NCBI RefSeq assembly: GCF_900129565.1 | Contig: NZ_FQWD01000005.1 | Location: 438,856-502,855, forward strand | Reading direction: 5' to 3' | Source: Marisediminitalea aggregata | GTDB lineage: Bacteria; Pseudomonadota; Gammaproteobacteria; Enterobacterales; Alteromonadaceae | Length of the DNA: 64,000 bases | Shown: positions 1 to 10,458 of the stretch, one piece after another | Position numbering within the stretch: the first letter of the stretch is position 1 | How the letters are laid out: every line of letters begins with the position of its first letter | Translations under genes and position numbers: made by a program | Notes under the pieces: model-generated | Database searches by the model: none | The model's input: the letters and a program-made list of their open reading frames with translations, nothing else | Told to the model about the DNA's origin: nothing

Positions 1-881
1 ACAAGATTCTGTTTGAAAACTTAACGCCGCTGCACGCAAACTCACGTCTGCGTATGGAGCGTGGTAATGGTTCATCTGAAGATATCACTGCTCGAGTTTT
101 GGATTTGGCATCGCCAATTGGTAAAGGTCAGCGTGGTCTGATTGTTGCGCCGCCTAAAGCCGGTAAAACTTTGCTGCTGCAGAATATCGCGCAATCCATT
201 GCGGCGAATCATCCTGATTGTGAACTGATGGTATTGCTGATCGACGAGCGTCCTGAAGAAGTAACGGAAATGCACCGTTTGGTTCGCGGTGAAGTTGTGG
301 CTTCGACCTTCGATGAGCCGGCTAGCCGCCACGTTCAGGTTGCTGAGATGGTAATCGAAAAAGCCAAGCGTTTAGTTGAGCATAAGAAAGACGTGGTTAT
401 CCTGTTAGACTCAATCACGCGTCTTGCACGCGCATACAACACCGTCATCCCATCATCAGGTAAAGTACTGACCGGTGGTGTTGACGCTAACGCTCTGCAC
501 AAGCCAAAGCGTTTCTTTGGTGCTGCGCGTAACGTTGAGGAAGGCGGTAGCTTAACCATTATAGCAACTGCACTGATTGATACCGGCTCTAAAATGGATG
601 AAGTTATCTACGAAGAGTTTAAAGGTACTGGTAACATGGAACTGCACCTGAACCGTAAGATAGCCGAGAAGCGTGTCTTCCCTGCAATCGACTTCAACCG
701 TTCAGGCACGCGTCGCGAAGAATTGCTGACCGGTCAGGATGAACTGCAGAAAATGTGGATCCTGCGCAAGATAGTTCATGAGATGTCTGAAATTGACGCC
801 ATGGAGTTTTTAATCAATAAACTGTCAATGACGAAGACCAACGACGAGTTCTTCGATGCGATGAAGCGTCAGAAAAGTTAA
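1..881 (+). CDS. rho: Transcription termination factor Rho (3' part)
   Basis: Partial gene; the reading frame is open from base 3 and the start lies outside the window. The 292 visible residues cover the end of the RNA-binding part and the whole RecA-like ATPase domain of the hexameric RNA helicase that terminates transcription. The P-loop APPKAGKT is near visible residue 50, followed by the Walker B stretch [16 protein letters not shown], and the C-terminal helices match Rho closely. By comparison with the usual length of about 419 residues, roughly the first 127 are missing. A strong hairpin terminator follows the stop. Identification is secure from motif density and near-identity to the enterobacterial protein over long stretches. 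Confidence 0.98.
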   Translation, partial: KILFENLTPLHANSRLRMERGNGSSEDITARVLDLASPIGKGQRGLIVAPPKAGKTLLLQNIAQSIAANHPDCELMVLLIDERPEEVTEMHRLVRGEVVASTFDEPASRHVQVAEMVIEKAKRLVEHKKDVVILLDSITRLARAYNTVIPSSGKVLTGGVDANALHKPKRFFGAARNVEEGGSLTIIATALIDTGSKMDEVIYEEFKGTGNMELHLNRKIAEKRVFPAIDFNRSGTRREELLTGQDELQKMWILRKIVHEMSEIDAMEFLINKLSMTKTNDEFFDAMKRQKS

Positions 882-910
882 TCCACTTTTCCACGTAAAC
901 AAATATTAAA

Positions 911-938
911 GCCGCTGAAATTTCAGCGGTTTTTTTTT
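911..938 (+). terminator. Rho-independent terminator of rho
   Basis: A perfect hairpin (CCGCTGA, AATT loop, TCAGCGG, positions 912-929) is followed immediately by a run of nine T residues. It lies 30 bases after the rho stop codon and before the next gene, a textbook intrinsic terminator. Confidence 0.93.
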
Positions 939-1001
939 CTGTAATACCTGAGCTGTTCAGGTATAGTGGAATGTACTCTGTCCTGAAAATTCGGAAATTG
1001 T

Positions 1002-2300
1002 ATGCGAAAGTTATCGATGTTATTCGCCCCTCTTGTTTTCTCTGTTGCTGCCGCAGCCCAATCCGCTGACGTAGACCGCCTTGCCGACTCGGTAGAAGCT
1101 GATGTTATAGCCTGGCGTCATCACTTGCATCAGTATCCGGAACTGTCTAACCGGGAATTCAAAACAGCAGAATACGTCGCTAAATTTTTGCGTTCACTGG
1201 ATCTTGAAGTCACTACTGGTGTGGCAAAAACCGGTGTGGTTGCCGTGTTGGACAGTGGCAAGCCCGGCCCGGTAGTGGCCTTACGTGCCGATATGGACGG
1301 CCTGCCTGTTCCTGAGCAAAACGACCTTGCATGGCGCTCAACCCAGCGCGGCGAATTTAAAGGCCAGGATGTGCCGGTAATGCATGCTTGCGGTCACGAT
1401 ACGCACATGGCCATGCTCATGGGGACTGCCAGCGTATTAACTGCAATGAAGGATCAGCTAAAAGGCAAAGTGAAGTTTATATTCCAGCCTGCCGAAGAAG
1501 GTGCACCTCCGGGTGAGAAGGGCGGAGCTGAAGTGATGGTGCAGGAAGGCGTATTAAAGAATCCGGATGTGGATGTGATTTTTGGTTTACATATCAGCGC
1601 AAACGCCGACGTGGGTACTGTGAGTTATAATCCGGGCGGCACCATGGCCGCTGTGGATCCCTTTAAGATCGTTATTCATGGCAAACAAGCGCATGGCGCC
1701 TATCCCTGGAAGAGCGTGGACCCCATCACCACCGCGGCGCAAATGATCATGTCATTACAAACCATTGTGAGCCGTGAACTCAAGCTTATCGATGACGCTG
1801 CAGTCGTTACCATTGGTTCAATTCACGGTGGCAACCGGTCTAACATCATCCCGAATGAAGTCGAAATGGTGGGCACAATTCGAACGCTGAACCATGCTGC
1901 TCGTGAGCATGTATACGAAGCCATGGCAAGAAAAGTGAAAGGTATTGCAGATAGCATGGGCGCCACAGCGGAGCTCACACTGCCATTGGATTACAACTAT
2001 CCAATCACTTTCAATGACCCGGCACTGACGGCAAAAATGCTGCCTACTGTTGAGCGTACAGCCGGAAAAGAAAATACCATTCTGGCCAAGCCGGTAACAG
2101 GCGCAGAGGATTTTTCCTTCTATCAGGAGCAGGTGCCTGGCTTATTTATGTGGCTCGGCGGCAAACCGCTTGATGTGCCTGTAGCAGATTCACCAGCACA
2201 CCATACGCCAGAATTTTACGTAGACGATTCAGGTATGAAACTGGGCGTTCGAGTGATGGCTAACCTAACCCTCGATTACATGGCGCAACACGGCGAGTAA
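1002..2300 (+). CDS. Exported M20D-family amidohydrolase (metal-dependent)
   Basis: 432 residues, beginning with a short hydrophobic signal peptide (about residues 1-20, ending AAAAQS), so the enzyme should act in the periplasm. The motif HACGHD at residues 128-133 and the AEEG stretch near residue 165 are the metal-binding and catalytic motifs of peptidase family M20D. That family includes hippurate hydrolase, IAA-amino acid hydrolases and N-acyl-amino acid amidohydrolases. Length fits the family. The dimerisation lid domain lies between roughly residues 205 and 325. The gene stands alone between the rho terminator and a histidine kinase. The family is clear; the substrate (an N-acylated amino acid or similar) cannot be told from sequence. 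Confidence 0.88.
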   Translation: MRKLSMLFAPLVFSVAAAAQSADVDRLADSVEADVIAWRHHLHQYPELSNREFKTAEYVAKFLRSLDLEVTTGVAKTGVVAVLDSGKPGPVVALRADMDGLPVPEQNDLAWRSTQRGEFKGQDVPVMHACGHDTHMAMLMGTASVLTAMKDQLKGKVKFIFQPAEEGAPPGEKGGAEVMVQEGVLKNPDVDVIFGLHISANADVGTVSYNPGGTMAAVDPFKIVIHGKQAHGAYPWKSVDPITTAAQMIMSLQTIVSRELKLIDDAAVVTIGSIHGGNRSNIIPNEVEMVGTIRTLNHAAREHVYEAMARKVKGIADSMGATAELTLPLDYNYPITFNDPALTAKMLPTVERTAGKENTILAKPVTGAEDFSFYQEQVPGLFMWLGGKPLDVPVADSPAHHTPEFYVDDSGMKLGVRVMANLTLDYMAQHGE

Positions 2301-2324
2301 TTCACACTAGCATCAAGAGCGAAC

Positions 2325-5108
2325 ATGGGGAAATACTTGCTAAGTCCATGGGTTCTGATTGCCATTGGAGCCTGTGTAAATCTATTACCTGAGCCAATAG
2401 ACAGTCAGGGCGTCATCTTTTTCGGTGGTGGTTTTGCCGTCACTGTTGCGCTGTTGTGCTCGACAAGATTGACACTGCTGGCAATTGCTGTGGTTTATGG
2501 CGTATTGTTTTTGAAAGGGCATGACTGGACCTTAGTACTGTTTCTGGCCGGTCAGCCTTTGCTGATGAATCTGCTCTATGAACGCCAGGACACGCTGAAC
2601 CCACTCAAAGTCGGTCTTGGGTGGTGGAGCGCGTTTACCGTCCCCATTTTTGCTGTGCTTATCATCTTGCATTTCAATGGTCGTCCGGACACTGCATTTA
2701 CCGCCTATATTGTGACGTGGCTAAGCGGGGCGTTTTCCTGTTTGTTTGGGCACTTGTTATTCTTGTTTGCGGTTCGTCGAATTGACATAGGCTATAAGCT
2801 GAAATTCAATGTCGAAGTCCTGTTTCGATATATGTTCTCGGCGTCCTTCTTTTTCGTCATCCTTTCCATGACGTATGTCTACGTCGGCCAGCTTCAGCGT
2901 CAACAGGCGGCACAAGTCAACAGTTATATGGTGCACCGGTCTCAGGTGATGGCCGAAGAGCTGTCTTCGTTTTTGGAGCGCCATGCCATGGCAATAACCA
3001 GTGCTGCGCAGTCAATTCAAATCGCCACACAATATGGCGCGACGCTCGACCAGGCTGCACCGGCTACTCTGGCTGGTTTGGCAAGAAACCACCCTGACTT
3101 CCTGACTTTCCTGGTCGCCAATATCGAAGGAGAGGTCACGCATTCTTATCCAACTAACTTGTTATTCAGAGCCAGACAGCTTGGGCGAGCAGACGTTTCC
3201 ACGCGCGCTTATTTTACGGAAGCTGTTGCTACTGGCAGTACCTATGTCTCTTCAGCTATTCAGGGACGAGGCTTCGGTGATGACCCCATCGTGGCTATTT
3301 CCAGCCCAATTCGCGACGCAGAAGGTGCAATTGTGGGCATCATTGAAGGGTCTTTGAACCTGAGTAGTTTCATGGAGTACGACAGTCGTAACCTGGCGCT
3401 GTTCTGGGCTATATACAGAGACAATGCCGGCACGGTTGTCTATGCGTCGCCGGAATTGCAGATCAATCCACTGGATAAGCCTGACATGGATTTTTGTGCT
3501 GACTATGAATGTCAGGAGCGTGTGGATTTCCTGGACCGGAATTGGTTTGTGTCTCAGTCACTGGAGTCGACCTATGGCTGGTCGATTACGATTCTGTTTG
3601 AGCAGGGTAGTTTTGTGGCAATGAGTACCAGTTATCTCAGGTGGGCGCTGATTTTGCTCTGTTGCCTGACACTCCTTGGGATTTTCCTGGGGGGGAAAGT
3701 GGCAAGGATATTTGCTAATCCTATCAGGGAGCTGATGTTGACGTTTGCCGGTTATTCGCCCGAGAAACAAGTACCACGCCAAACGTTTGCCAACGATACC
3801 ATGCAGCTCACTGAAATTTCCGGGCTGGGTAATGAGTTTCACGAGCTTGGCGAGCGACTACTGAGAGCATTTAGCGACCTGAATGAATCCAGGAAACGAC
3901 AAGGCGTGTTGAATCAGGAGCTGGAAGAACTCAACCGAACGCTGACCGAGCGGGTAGAAGAAAAGACCGCCTCTTTGGTCAAAGCGTTAGCTCAGGCAGA
4001 GGCAGCAAGTGTCGCCAAGTCACAGTTCCTGGCCAATATGTCACACGAAATTCGCACCCCCATGAATGGCATACTAGGCACCTGTGAAAATTTACTCGAA
4101 AAGCCACTAGAGCCCCATATTGGAAACCGTCTGCAGGTGATTATGCAGTCCGCTTCTAACTTGCTGTTGATCCTCGACAGTATTCTGGACTGGTCGAAAA
4201 TTGAAGCGGGCAAGATGAAGGTTACCCTGCATCCTATGTCGCCCAAGAAAGTGATCAACGCCTGTATTGAAATCCATCGTCAGGCAGCAACCCGTAAACA
4301 GATCCGCTTAGACGTAAAATGGTCTGACTCGGTACCAGACATGCTTAAAGGCGATGCTGTGAAGATTAGTCAGATATTGAATAACTTGCTGAGTAACGCG
4401 GTGAAGTTTACCGCTATTGGCGGCGTTACAGTGCAGTTGGACTATATAGACGGTCAATTGAAAATCACCATACAGGACACGGGGATAGGTATCGACAAGT
4501 CAGAGCAATTTAAAGTCTTTGATCAGTTTGTTCAGGCCGATGCCACTACCTCACGTCAGTTCAGTGGCACCGGATTGGGACTGGCGATTACCAGCAAGCT
4601 GGTAGAGTTGATGTCGGGTAACATCAAACTCGACAGCGAGCTGGGATTGGGCACCACATTTACCGTGTCTTTGCCGATGGCGGCAACCGACTTTGTAGAG
4701 CCGATATTCGACGAAACGCGTTTAGTTTTGCCAGCAGGGCTGAAAGTGCTGATAGTTGAAGACAACGATATTAATGCTGAAATTATTATCGACATGCTCA
4801 AAGACGCCAAGACCAAATGCATAAGGGCAAAAAATGGTAAGGAAGCCCTCGACGTGATTGCACGGGTCGCGTTTGATTTGGTGCTTATGGATTGCCAAAT
4901 GCCCATTATGGACGGTTTTACGGCCACCCGGGAGATTCGGGAAATGGACGATGACAAAGCAACGATACCGATTGTTGCACTGACTGCAAATGCGTTCGAG
5001 GATGACAGAAAGGCCTGTCTCGCAGCTGGTATGAATGATTATCTTGCCAAGCCGGTGCGCCGTGCCGACTTGTTTCAGTTAATTATTCAATATACCAGCG
5101 GTAAGTAA
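2325..5108 (+). CDS. Membrane hybrid sensor histidine kinase
   Basis: 927 residues. The N-terminal ~190 residues contain several hydrophobic segments. A periplasmic Cache-like sensor region follows (about 205-430), then a transmembrane segment near 435-460, a linker and a coiled coil (about 510-565). The HisKA phosphoacceptor motif [14 protein letters not shown] has His574. The HATPase domain shows DTGIGI and GTGLGLAI boxes (about 715-760). A receiver domain occupies about 800-925, with the phosphorylatable Asp at residue 856 (motif [11 protein letters not shown]). It should pass phosphate internally from His574 to Asp856. No HPt domain and no partner response regulator are encoded nearby, so the output is unknown. 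It starts 24 bases after the amidohydrolase gene, so the two could be co-transcribed. Confidence 0.93.
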   Translation: MGKYLLSPWVLIAIGACVNLLPEPIDSQGVIFFGGGFAVTVALLCSTRLTLLAIAVVYGVLFLKGHDWTLVLFLAGQPLLMNLLYERQDTLNPLKVGLGWWSAFTVPIFAVLIILHFNGRPDTAFTAYIVTWLSGAFSCLFGHLLFLFAVRRIDIGYKLKFNVEVLFRYMFSASFFFVILSMTYVYVGQLQRQQAAQVNSYMVHRSQVMAEELSSFLERHAMAITSAAQSIQIATQYGATLDQAAPATLAGLARNHPDFLTFLVANIEGEVTHSYPTNLLFRARQLGRADVSTRAYFTEAVATGSTYVSSAIQGRGFGDDPIVAISSPIRDAEGAIVGIIEGSLNLSSFMEYDSRNLALFWAIYRDNAGTVVYASPELQINPLDKPDMDFCADYECQERVDFLDRNWFVSQSLESTYGWSITILFEQGSFVAMSTSYLRWALILLCCLTLLGIFLGGKVARIFANPIRELMLTFAGYSPEKQVPRQTFANDTMQLTEISGLGNEFHELGERLLRAFSDLNESRKRQGVLNQELEELNRTLTERVEEKTASLVKALAQAEAASVAKSQFLANMSHEIRTPMNGILGTCENLLEKPLEPHIGNRLQVIMQSASNLLLILDSILDWSKIEAGKMKVTLHPMSPKKVINACIEIHRQAATRKQIRLDVKWSDSVPDMLKGDAVKISQILNNLLSNAVKFTAIGGVTVQLDYIDGQLKITIQDTGIGIDKSEQFKVFDQFVQADATTSRQFSGTGLGLAITSKLVELMSGNIKLDSELGLGTTFTVSLPMAATDFVEPIFDETRLVLPAGLKVLIVEDNDINAEIIIDMLKDAKTKCIRAKNGKEALDVIARVAFDLVLMDCQMPIMDGFTATREIREMDDDKATIPIVALTANAFEDDRKACLAAGMNDYLAKPVRRADLFQLIIQYTSGK

Positions 5109-5115
5109 CAGCGCG

Positions 5116-5994
5116 CTATTTTTGCTCAATCAGAGATTGTCTGAAAGCTTGAGCGGACAAGCTGATAGGTCGGCGCTTGTTAGTGACAACCTGCCAGTTA
5201 CTGTGCAGCGGGAAGTCGCGAACCTTAAGGATTTTGACGTTGTCAGTCGATGCCTGAGCCAGTGTGTGCTGTGACAATACGGCTAATCCCATTCCCGCTG
5301 ACACCGCTAATCGAATGGCCTCATTACTTTCTATTATCATGGTGTTGTTCAACGACACGCGTTTTAAATCGCAGTACTCGTCGAGGGTACGACGCGTGCC
5401 GCTGCCTTTTTCCCGTAGCAGAAACTTCTGATCAACCAGCTCACTCAGCAAACAGTCGTCAGGGCCATCATAATTAGCCGGGGCAATAATCACTAACGGG
5501 TTTGACATGAAGGGCACACATTCCAGATCTTCGTCTTCAGGCGGATATGTGAAGATGTACAGGTCGTCCCGGTTTTGTGACAGACGCTCTATAATTTGCG
5601 CGCGGTTCCCAACGGTAAAGCGCACATCAATATTGGGGTGCTGATTACAAAACGGGCTCAAAAAGGGCGGAATGATGTACTTGGCAGTGGTCACCACTGC
5701 GAGTTTAAGTGAACCAACCTCAACGCCCTGTAAAGCACTGATTTGACTGTTGAGCTTTTCCTGCGAAGTAAGGACTTCCTGAGCGCAGCGATACACCGCT
5801 TCCCCCGCCTCGGTTAACTGAATTTTGCCTTGATAGTGTTCTACCAGCGGCAAGCCAACAATACTGGTTAGCTTTTTTAACTGCAGTGACACCGTTGGCT
5901 GAGACAGTGATAATGCATTTGATGCGGCGGTGACGGATCCACTGTCTACGACCTGTTGAAAAACTTCTAGTAAACGAAACGTCAGGGTATTCAT
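5116..5994 (-). CDS. LysR-family transcriptional regulator
   Basis: 292 residues: an N-terminal winged helix-turn-helix (about residues 4-63, with SVTAASNALSLSQPTVSLQLKKL) and a C-terminal periplasmic-binding-like effector domain (about 90-290). Size and layout are standard for LysR regulators; the effector domain resembles the CbbR/CysB-like group only in a general way. It is convergent with the histidine kinase gene (7-base gap) and divergent from purE with a 287-base shared upstream region. A LysR protein normally controls a divergent or distant target. Regulation of purine genes by this protein would be unexpected, so its target is unknown. Confidence 0.92.
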   Translation of the reverse strand: MNTLTFRLLEVFQQVVDSGSVTAASNALSLSQPTVSLQLKKLTSIVGLPLVEHYQGKIQLTEAGEAVYRCAQEVLTSQEKLNSQISALQGVEVGSLKLAVVTTAKYIIPPFLSPFCNQHPNIDVRFTVGNRAQIIERLSQNRDDLYIFTYPPEDEDLECVPFMSNPLVIIAPANYDGPDDCLLSELVDQKFLLREKGSGTRRTLDEYCDLKRVSLNNTMIIESNEAIRLAVSAGMGLAVLSQHTLAQASTDNVKILKVRDFPLHSNWQVVTNKRRPISLSAQAFRQSLIEQK

Positions 5995-6135
5995 GAACGG
6001 CTCACTCTGAAAATATTGATATAAAAATAGAACAAAAATGCATTTATTTCTATCTATATTTTGTCGGACGTGTCTATGAGGGGCAACCGCTATGGGTTAA
6101 AGCCAGTAATTCCCGGGCTCTGTTGCAGTTTCTGC

Positions 6136-6163
6136 TTGCCAGTGAAATACACAGAAATATAGA
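6136..6163 (+). promoter_or_regulatory. Candidate sigma-70 promoter for purEK
   Basis: TTGCCA and TATAGA are separated by 16 bases in the LysR/purE intergenic region, about 120 bases before the purE start. The match to consensus is moderate and other pairings are possible. I saw no convincing PurR-type palindrome beside it. Confidence 0.3.
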
Positions 6164-6281
6164 CATTGGGCCAGGCTGGCTATGGGCAAACGAGCGAAAA
6201 TACGCTAATATCGGCCGCTTTTCGAGCGCTGTGTATTATTCCAGCACCTGTTGAATACAGCTAGCCAGTGAGGACAGCATC

Positions 6282-6767
6282 ATGGCAAAAGTCGCGATCG
6301 TTATGGGGTCTACATCAGATTGGCCTACCATGCAGAATGCCGCGTTAATGTTAAAGCAATTTGGCGTTGAGTTTGAAGCCCAGGTTGTATCGGCTCACCG
6401 TACTCCGAATCTGCTGGTAGAGTTTGCCGAAACGGCGGAAGAGAAAGGCTTTTGTGCCATTATTGCCGGCGCCGGTGGTGCTGCGCATCTACCGGGTATG
6501 ATTGCCGCACACACACACCTGCCAGTCTTTGGTTGTCCGGTAAAGTCGAAGGCGTTAAACGGCCTCGATTCACTGCTTTCTATTGTGCAGATGCCTAAAG
6601 GCGTCGCAGTAGGCACGCTGGCGATCGGCGAGGCGGGTGCAGCAAACGCGGGCTTGTTGGCTGCGCAAGTGGTTGCACTTCAGGATGCCGATGTTCGTGA
6701 CGCTGTGATTGCGTTTAGAAAAGCACAGACCGACACGGTGTTAGCAAGCGGTAAACTGGAGTTATAA
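6282..6767 (+). CDS. purE: N5-carboxyaminoimidazole ribonucleotide mutase PurE (class I)
   Basis: 161 residues, the normal size for class I PurE. It converts N5-CAIR to CAIR in de novo purine synthesis in the cytoplasm. Signature segments are [10 protein letters not shown] at the N-terminus, [18 protein letters not shown] and [14 protein letters not shown]. The start ATG follows a GAGGA ribosome-binding site 11 bases upstream. purK begins two bases after the stop, so the two form an operon in which PurK supplies the PurE substrate. Confidence 0.97.
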   Translation: MAKVAIVMGSTSDWPTMQNAALMLKQFGVEFEAQVVSAHRTPNLLVEFAETAEEKGFCAIIAGAGGAAHLPGMIAAHTHLPVFGCPVKSKALNGLDSLLSIVQMPKGVAVGTLAIGEAGAANAGLLAAQVVALQDADVRDAVIAFRKAQTDTVLASGKLEL

Positions 6768-6769
6768 AC

Positions 6770-7918
6770 ATGCAAGTGCTGGTATACGGTGCCGGACAGT
6801 TGGCACAAATGATGTATTTGGACGGTGCTGCGTTAGGGATTGATGTACAGGCAGTTGATGTTAGCAATAACACGGTTGTGCATCCGGTGAGTAAACAACC
6901 TCTGGATTGCTCACTGGAACAAGCTATTGAACGCGCAGATGTCCTCACCGTCGAATTTGAGCACGTGCCTGAGGCGTTGCTCGAGACCGCTGAGCAATCC
7001 GGCAAGCTGCATCCGAATAAAGACGCCATTTTGGTTGGCGCAGATCGGGTGCGTGAAAAAGCATTGCTTGAACGCTTGAATATTCCGAATTGTGCTCACC
7101 GCATTGTGACCGATTTAACGCAACTCGATGAGTGTGTTGAAGCACTGGGCGAACGTCTGATTATAAAAGCCAGTCGCGACGGGTACGACGGCTACGGTCA
7201 GTGGCGCTTGAGCCAAAAAGCCGATTTACCGGCACTAAAGAAACAGCTTGAAGGGCTGGATCTGGTTCGCGTACCACTGGTAGTAGAGCAAATGCTGAAG
7301 TTCGACCGTGAAGTGTCACTGATTGGTGCTCGCAACGTGAGCGGCGATATCAAAGTGTACCCACTGGCAGAAAACCTGCACTACCAGGGCCAGTTACATG
7401 TATCTGTTGCACCAGCAACAAATAGCGATGATGCGCTTACCGCCAAAGCGCTGGAGATTTTCAGTAAGCTGGTGGAAGGCATGGATTATGTCGGTGTGCT
7501 GGCGGTTGAATTGTTCCAGTGTGGCGACACATTACTGGTTAACGAACTGGCTCCGCGGGTACACAACTCCGGTCACTGGACCCAGGCCGGTGCCGATACC
7601 AGTCAGTTTGAGAATCATTTACGTGCTGTGCTGGATTTGCCGTTGGGTGATACTACGAACATCGGCGGCGATGCTGCGGTAAGTGCCATGGTGAATATCA
7701 TTGGTTGCGACGACCACGATTTGGCGCTGTTGGGTCTGCCAGGCGTACATTTTAATTGGTATGGCAAAACGGTACGCAACAAGCGCAAAATGGGTCATAT
7801 CAACGTAACAGCGTCGGGCTATAAGGCATTGGGGAGTAAACTGGAGCAACTTTCCGGCTATTTGTCTGCTGATCATTTCCCCGAATTAGTGGATGAAGCC
7901 GCTCGCTTGCAAAAGTAA
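6770..7918 (+). CDS. purK: N5-carboxyaminoimidazole ribonucleotide synthase PurK
   Basis: 382 residues, an ATP-grasp enzyme that makes N5-CAIR from AIR, bicarbonate and ATP. Visible features are the N-terminal Rossmann-like start VYGAGQLAQMM, the ATP-grasp core with KASRDGYDGYGQ near residues 135-145, and the metal-binding ELAPRVHNSGHWT near residue 256. Length is about 20-30 residues more than the E. coli protein. It follows purE with a two-base gap. A tRNA promoter begins three bases after its stop codon. Confidence 0.96.
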   Translation: MQVLVYGAGQLAQMMYLDGAALGIDVQAVDVSNNTVVHPVSKQPLDCSLEQAIERADVLTVEFEHVPEALLETAEQSGKLHPNKDAILVGADRVREKALLERLNIPNCAHRIVTDLTQLDECVEALGERLIIKASRDGYDGYGQWRLSQKADLPALKKQLEGLDLVRVPLVVEQMLKFDREVSLIGARNVSGDIKVYPLAENLHYQGQLHVSVAPATNSDDALTAKALEIFSKLVEGMDYVGVLAVELFQCGDTLLVNELAPRVHNSGHWTQAGADTSQFENHLRAVLDLPLGDTTNIGGDAAVSAMVNIIGCDDHDLALLGLPGVHFNWYGKTVRNKRKMGHINVTASGYKALGSKLEQLSGYLSADHFPELVDEAARLQK

Positions 7919-7920
7919 GC

Positions 7921-7948
7921 TTGACATTCACGCCGTCCAGCATAAAAT
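7921..7948 (+). promoter_or_regulatory. Sigma-70 promoter of the solitary tRNA-Thr gene
   Basis: TTGACA (perfect -35) and TAAAAT (-10) are separated by 16 bases and followed by a G+C-rich stretch (GCAGCGCGC) where transcription would begin. Such a discriminator is typical of stringently controlled stable-RNA promoters. It lies just upstream of the tRNA and directly after purK. Confidence 0.75.
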
Positions 7949-7989
7949 GCAGCGCGCTTACCGAGAAGGTAGGCGCACAAAATTAATGG

Positions 7990-8065
<76 letters not shown>

Positions 8066-8214
8066 TTTCCCCCTTTTCTCAAATCGTTTTTTCCAATCAG
8101 GCGAATCGCCTGTTCAAGATCAACATTCAGCTATTTCTTGCTTGTTTTAACAGGCTTTTATCGTCTACATTGATAGTCATCAACTGATGACGAAAAACAA
8201 GGCTGGTGTCTGGA

Positions 8215-8694
8215 ATGTCAACGTTTAAACGCGCTTTTGCGGTGTGCCTGTGTGTATTTAGCCTGATGGGACTCCAATGGGTAAATGCCATGCAAGGCGT
8301 TATGGTTCATAATGTCAAAGCCCGGGCCACGTTTGCCATGGCAACAACCGCTGCGGTGTATTTCACGGTTATGAACCACAGTGACAAAGCGGTTACGCTC
8401 ACCGGCGTGAGCGTGGATGAATCCATTGCTGCAGATGCCCAGCTTCACACCACGGTGATGGACGGCGACATGATGAAGATGCGACAAATCACCGATGGCA
8501 TCGACGTAGCGCCCGGCGCAATGGTTGAATTCAAGTCGGGTAGTTACCATGTCATGCTTATGGGCCTGGTAAAGCCGTTAGTGGAGGGAGCGTCATTTGA
8601 CCTGACCCTCACCTTTGCAAATCAGCCGTCCATGACTACCACGGTTACTGTTGGCGCGGGCGCTGGTGAGCACTCTCATCACCACCACGAGTAA
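8215..8694 (+). CDS. Periplasmic copper chaperone, PCu(A)C family
   Basis: About 159 residues from the ATG at 8215, followed by a signal peptide that ends near NAMQG. A GTG nine bases upstream is in frame, but it sits too close to any ribosome-binding site. The PCu(A)C copper site pattern is present: His in AQLHTT, Met in MMKM, then HVMLMGL about 40 residues on. This family delivers Cu(I) to cytochrome oxidase or other copper proteins in the periplasm. The C-terminus ends HSHHHHE, a His-rich tail that could add metal-binding capacity. No Sco partner is adjacent, which is unusual since the two are often linked. Confidence 0.9.
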   Translation: MSTFKRAFAVCLCVFSLMGLQWVNAMQGVMVHNVKARATFAMATTAAVYFTVMNHSDKAVTLTGVSVDESIAADAQLHTTVMDGDMMKMRQITDGIDVAPGAMVEFKSGSYHVMLMGLVKPLVEGASFDLTLTFANQPSMTTTVTVGAGAGEHSHHHHE

Positions 8695-8769
8695 TGCTTT
8701 TCGAGGAAACGAATCCAATTGGGCGTTTTCCCTCTATAAACAATGCAATAAATTAACGCTAAGGAGTTA

Positions 8770-9243
8770 ATGATGAGCAAGATTGATATTGGTATTTCAG
8801 AAGCCGATCGCGAAGCGATCGCCGACGGCCTCAAAAAAGTACTGGCAGATTCATACACCCTGTATTTGCAAACCCACAACTTTCACTGGAATGTCACGGG
8901 TCCGCAATTCCGCGAATTACACCTGATGTTTGAAGAGCACTACACGGAGCTCGCCGTGGCGGTAGACGATATTGCAGAACGTATTCGTACCATTGGGTTT
9001 TCTGCACCAGGTACTTATCGGGCTTTCGCAGAGTTAAGTTCGATTGAAGAAGTTGATGGCGTACCGGAAGCGTCTGAGATGGTCCGTTTGCTGACCCATG
9101 GTCATGAGCAGGTGGTAAAAACCTGTCGCAGTGTACTGAGTATTGCGCAAGACGCTGACGATGAATCTACCGCGGCGCTGGTCTCAGATCGCATGCGAGT
9201 CCACGAAAAAACGGCTTGGATGCTACGCGCTATGGTACAGTAA
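8770..9243 (+). CDS. dps: Dps-family ferritin-like DNA-protection protein
   Basis: 157 residues. The Dps signature [11 protein letters not shown]...[10 protein letters not shown]...DDIAERIR at about residues 37-77 carries the His, Asp and Glu ligands of the inter-subunit ferroxidase site. Such proteins form 12-subunit shells that oxidise iron with peroxide and protect DNA. A strong AAGGAG ribosome-binding site lies nine bases before the first of two tandem ATG codons. The N-terminus lacks the long lysine-rich tail that E. coli Dps uses to bind DNA, so iron and peroxide detoxification may be its main job. Confidence 0.93.
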   Translation: MMSKIDIGISEADREAIADGLKKVLADSYTLYLQTHNFHWNVTGPQFRELHLMFEEHYTELAVAVDDIAERIRTIGFSAPGTYRAFAELSSIEEVDGVPEASEMVRLLTHGHEQVVKTCRSVLSIAQDADDESTAALVSDRMRVHEKTAWMLRAMVQ

Positions 9244-9279
9244 TTAAAATCTGTTAATCGAATAACGAGAAAAACAATC

Positions 9280-10392
9280 ATGAAGCAGCCTATTAAACAG
9301 GTTGCAAAACTCACAGCACTGGCCCTGGCCGGTGCTGTTGCGTTTAGCAGCCAAGCGACAGAAGACGTAACCGTTAACGAATTAGCGAGCGGTCTGGACC
9401 ATCCTTGGGGGATGACTTTTTTGCCCACCGGTGAGGTCTTGATTACCGAGAGAAGTGGCCAGATGCGGGCTTTTCAATTTGGTTCAGGATTGAGTGCGCC
9501 ATTAAAAGGCGTGCCCAAGGTAGTGGCAAACAACCAGGGTGGCTTACTGGACGTCATTGCTGACCCGGATTTTACCAGCAATCAGACCATTTACTTTTGC
9601 TATTCACGTCCAACCGAGGGCGGCAGCAGCTCTTCTGTTGCCAGTGCAACCTACACCGCGGGTGAACTTAAGAATGTGAAAGACATTTTCATTGCTGACT
9701 CCGTAGTCGACAACGGCTTTCACTTCGGCTGCCGCCTAGCGTTTGATACAGAAAACGACCTGTATGTTGCGTTAGGTGATCGCTATAAATACATGAAAGA
9801 AGCGCAGAACACCGATAACCACTTCGGCAAGATTGTGCGTATAGAAAAAGACGGCAGTGTGCCGAAAGACAACCCCTTTACCGACGGCAAAGCACCCGAG
9901 GTATACAGCTATGGCCACCGCAATATTCAGGGCCTGACTGTTCACCCCGATACCGGTGAGGTCTGGGCAATGGAACACGGCCCCAAAGGGGGAGACGAGA
10001 TCAACCTGATCGAAGCCGGCAACAACTATGGCTGGCCAGTAATCACCTATGGTATTGATTACAATGGCGATATCATTTCTGATAAAACCCATCAGGAAGG
10101 CATGGAACAGCCCGTGTTGTACTGGAATCCTTCGATTGCGCCCAGCGGCATGACGTTCTACAAAGGCGACGTATTTAAAGCCTGGCAGGGTGATTTGTTG
10201 GTTGGTGCGCTGAAGTTCCGTCATTTACGTCGAATCAGCTTTAACGACAAAGGCGAGCCGGAGTCACAAACGGAATACCTGAAAGATCGCAACGAGCGGG
10301 TCCGCGATGTTGAAGTTGGCCCGAACGGGTTTATCTATGTGTTAACCGACGAAGACAACGGCAAATTGCTGCAAGTGATGCCAAAGCTATAA
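9280..10392 (+). CDS. Exported PQQ-dependent sugar dehydrogenase-like beta-propeller
   Basis: 370 residues with a signal peptide (cleavage near SSQATED). The family signature is clear: HPWGMTFLPTGEVLITER at the start of the propeller, GPKGGDEINLI and GNNYGWPVI in the middle, and SIAPSGMTFY near residue 285. These match the soluble aldose sugar dehydrogenase (YliI/Asd) family, which uses PQQ to oxidise sugars in the periplasm. PQQ synthesis genes are not in this window, so cofactor supply is unknown. The gene stands alone and ends in a bidirectional terminator. Confidence 0.88.
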   Translation: MKQPIKQVAKLTALALAGAVAFSSQATEDVTVNELASGLDHPWGMTFLPTGEVLITERSGQMRAFQFGSGLSAPLKGVPKVVANNQGGLLDVIADPDFTSNQTIYFCYSRPTEGGSSSSVASATYTAGELKNVKDIFIADSVVDNGFHFGCRLAFDTENDLYVALGDRYKYMKEAQNTDNHFGKIVRIEKDGSVPKDNPFTDGKAPEVYSYGHRNIQGLTVHPDTGEVWAMEHGPKGGDEINLIEAGNNYGWPVITYGIDYNGDIISDKTHQEGMEQPVLYWNPSIAPSGMTFYKGDVFKAWQGDLLVGALKFRHLRRISFNDKGEPESQTEYLKDRNERVRDVEVGPNGFIYVLTDEDNGKLLQVMPKL

Positions 10393-10397
10393 ACTAA

Positions 10398-10430
10398 AAA
10401 GCGCGCTACCCACATCGGGTCGCGCGCTTT
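10398..10430. terminator. Bidirectional terminator between sugar dehydrogenase and S9 peptidase
   Basis: AAAGCGCG at 10398 pairs with CGCGCTTT ending at 10430, with an inner ACCC/GGGT pairing. The A-rich and T-rich flanks make it usable in both directions. It sits in the gap between two convergent genes. Confidence 0.7.
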
Positions 10431-10458
10431 CTAATATTTCACAACGCTTATATCGACG

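Noticed and set aside
4556..4957. Reverse-strand frame of 133 codons inside the histidine kinase
   Set aside because: Complete overlap with strongly conserved HATPase and receiver motifs on the other strand; Ser-rich shadow frame.
6181..6215. PurR-like operator (GGCAAACGAGCG) before purE
   Set aside because: Only one half resembles the CGCAAACG half-site. The second half does not match, so there is no palindrome.
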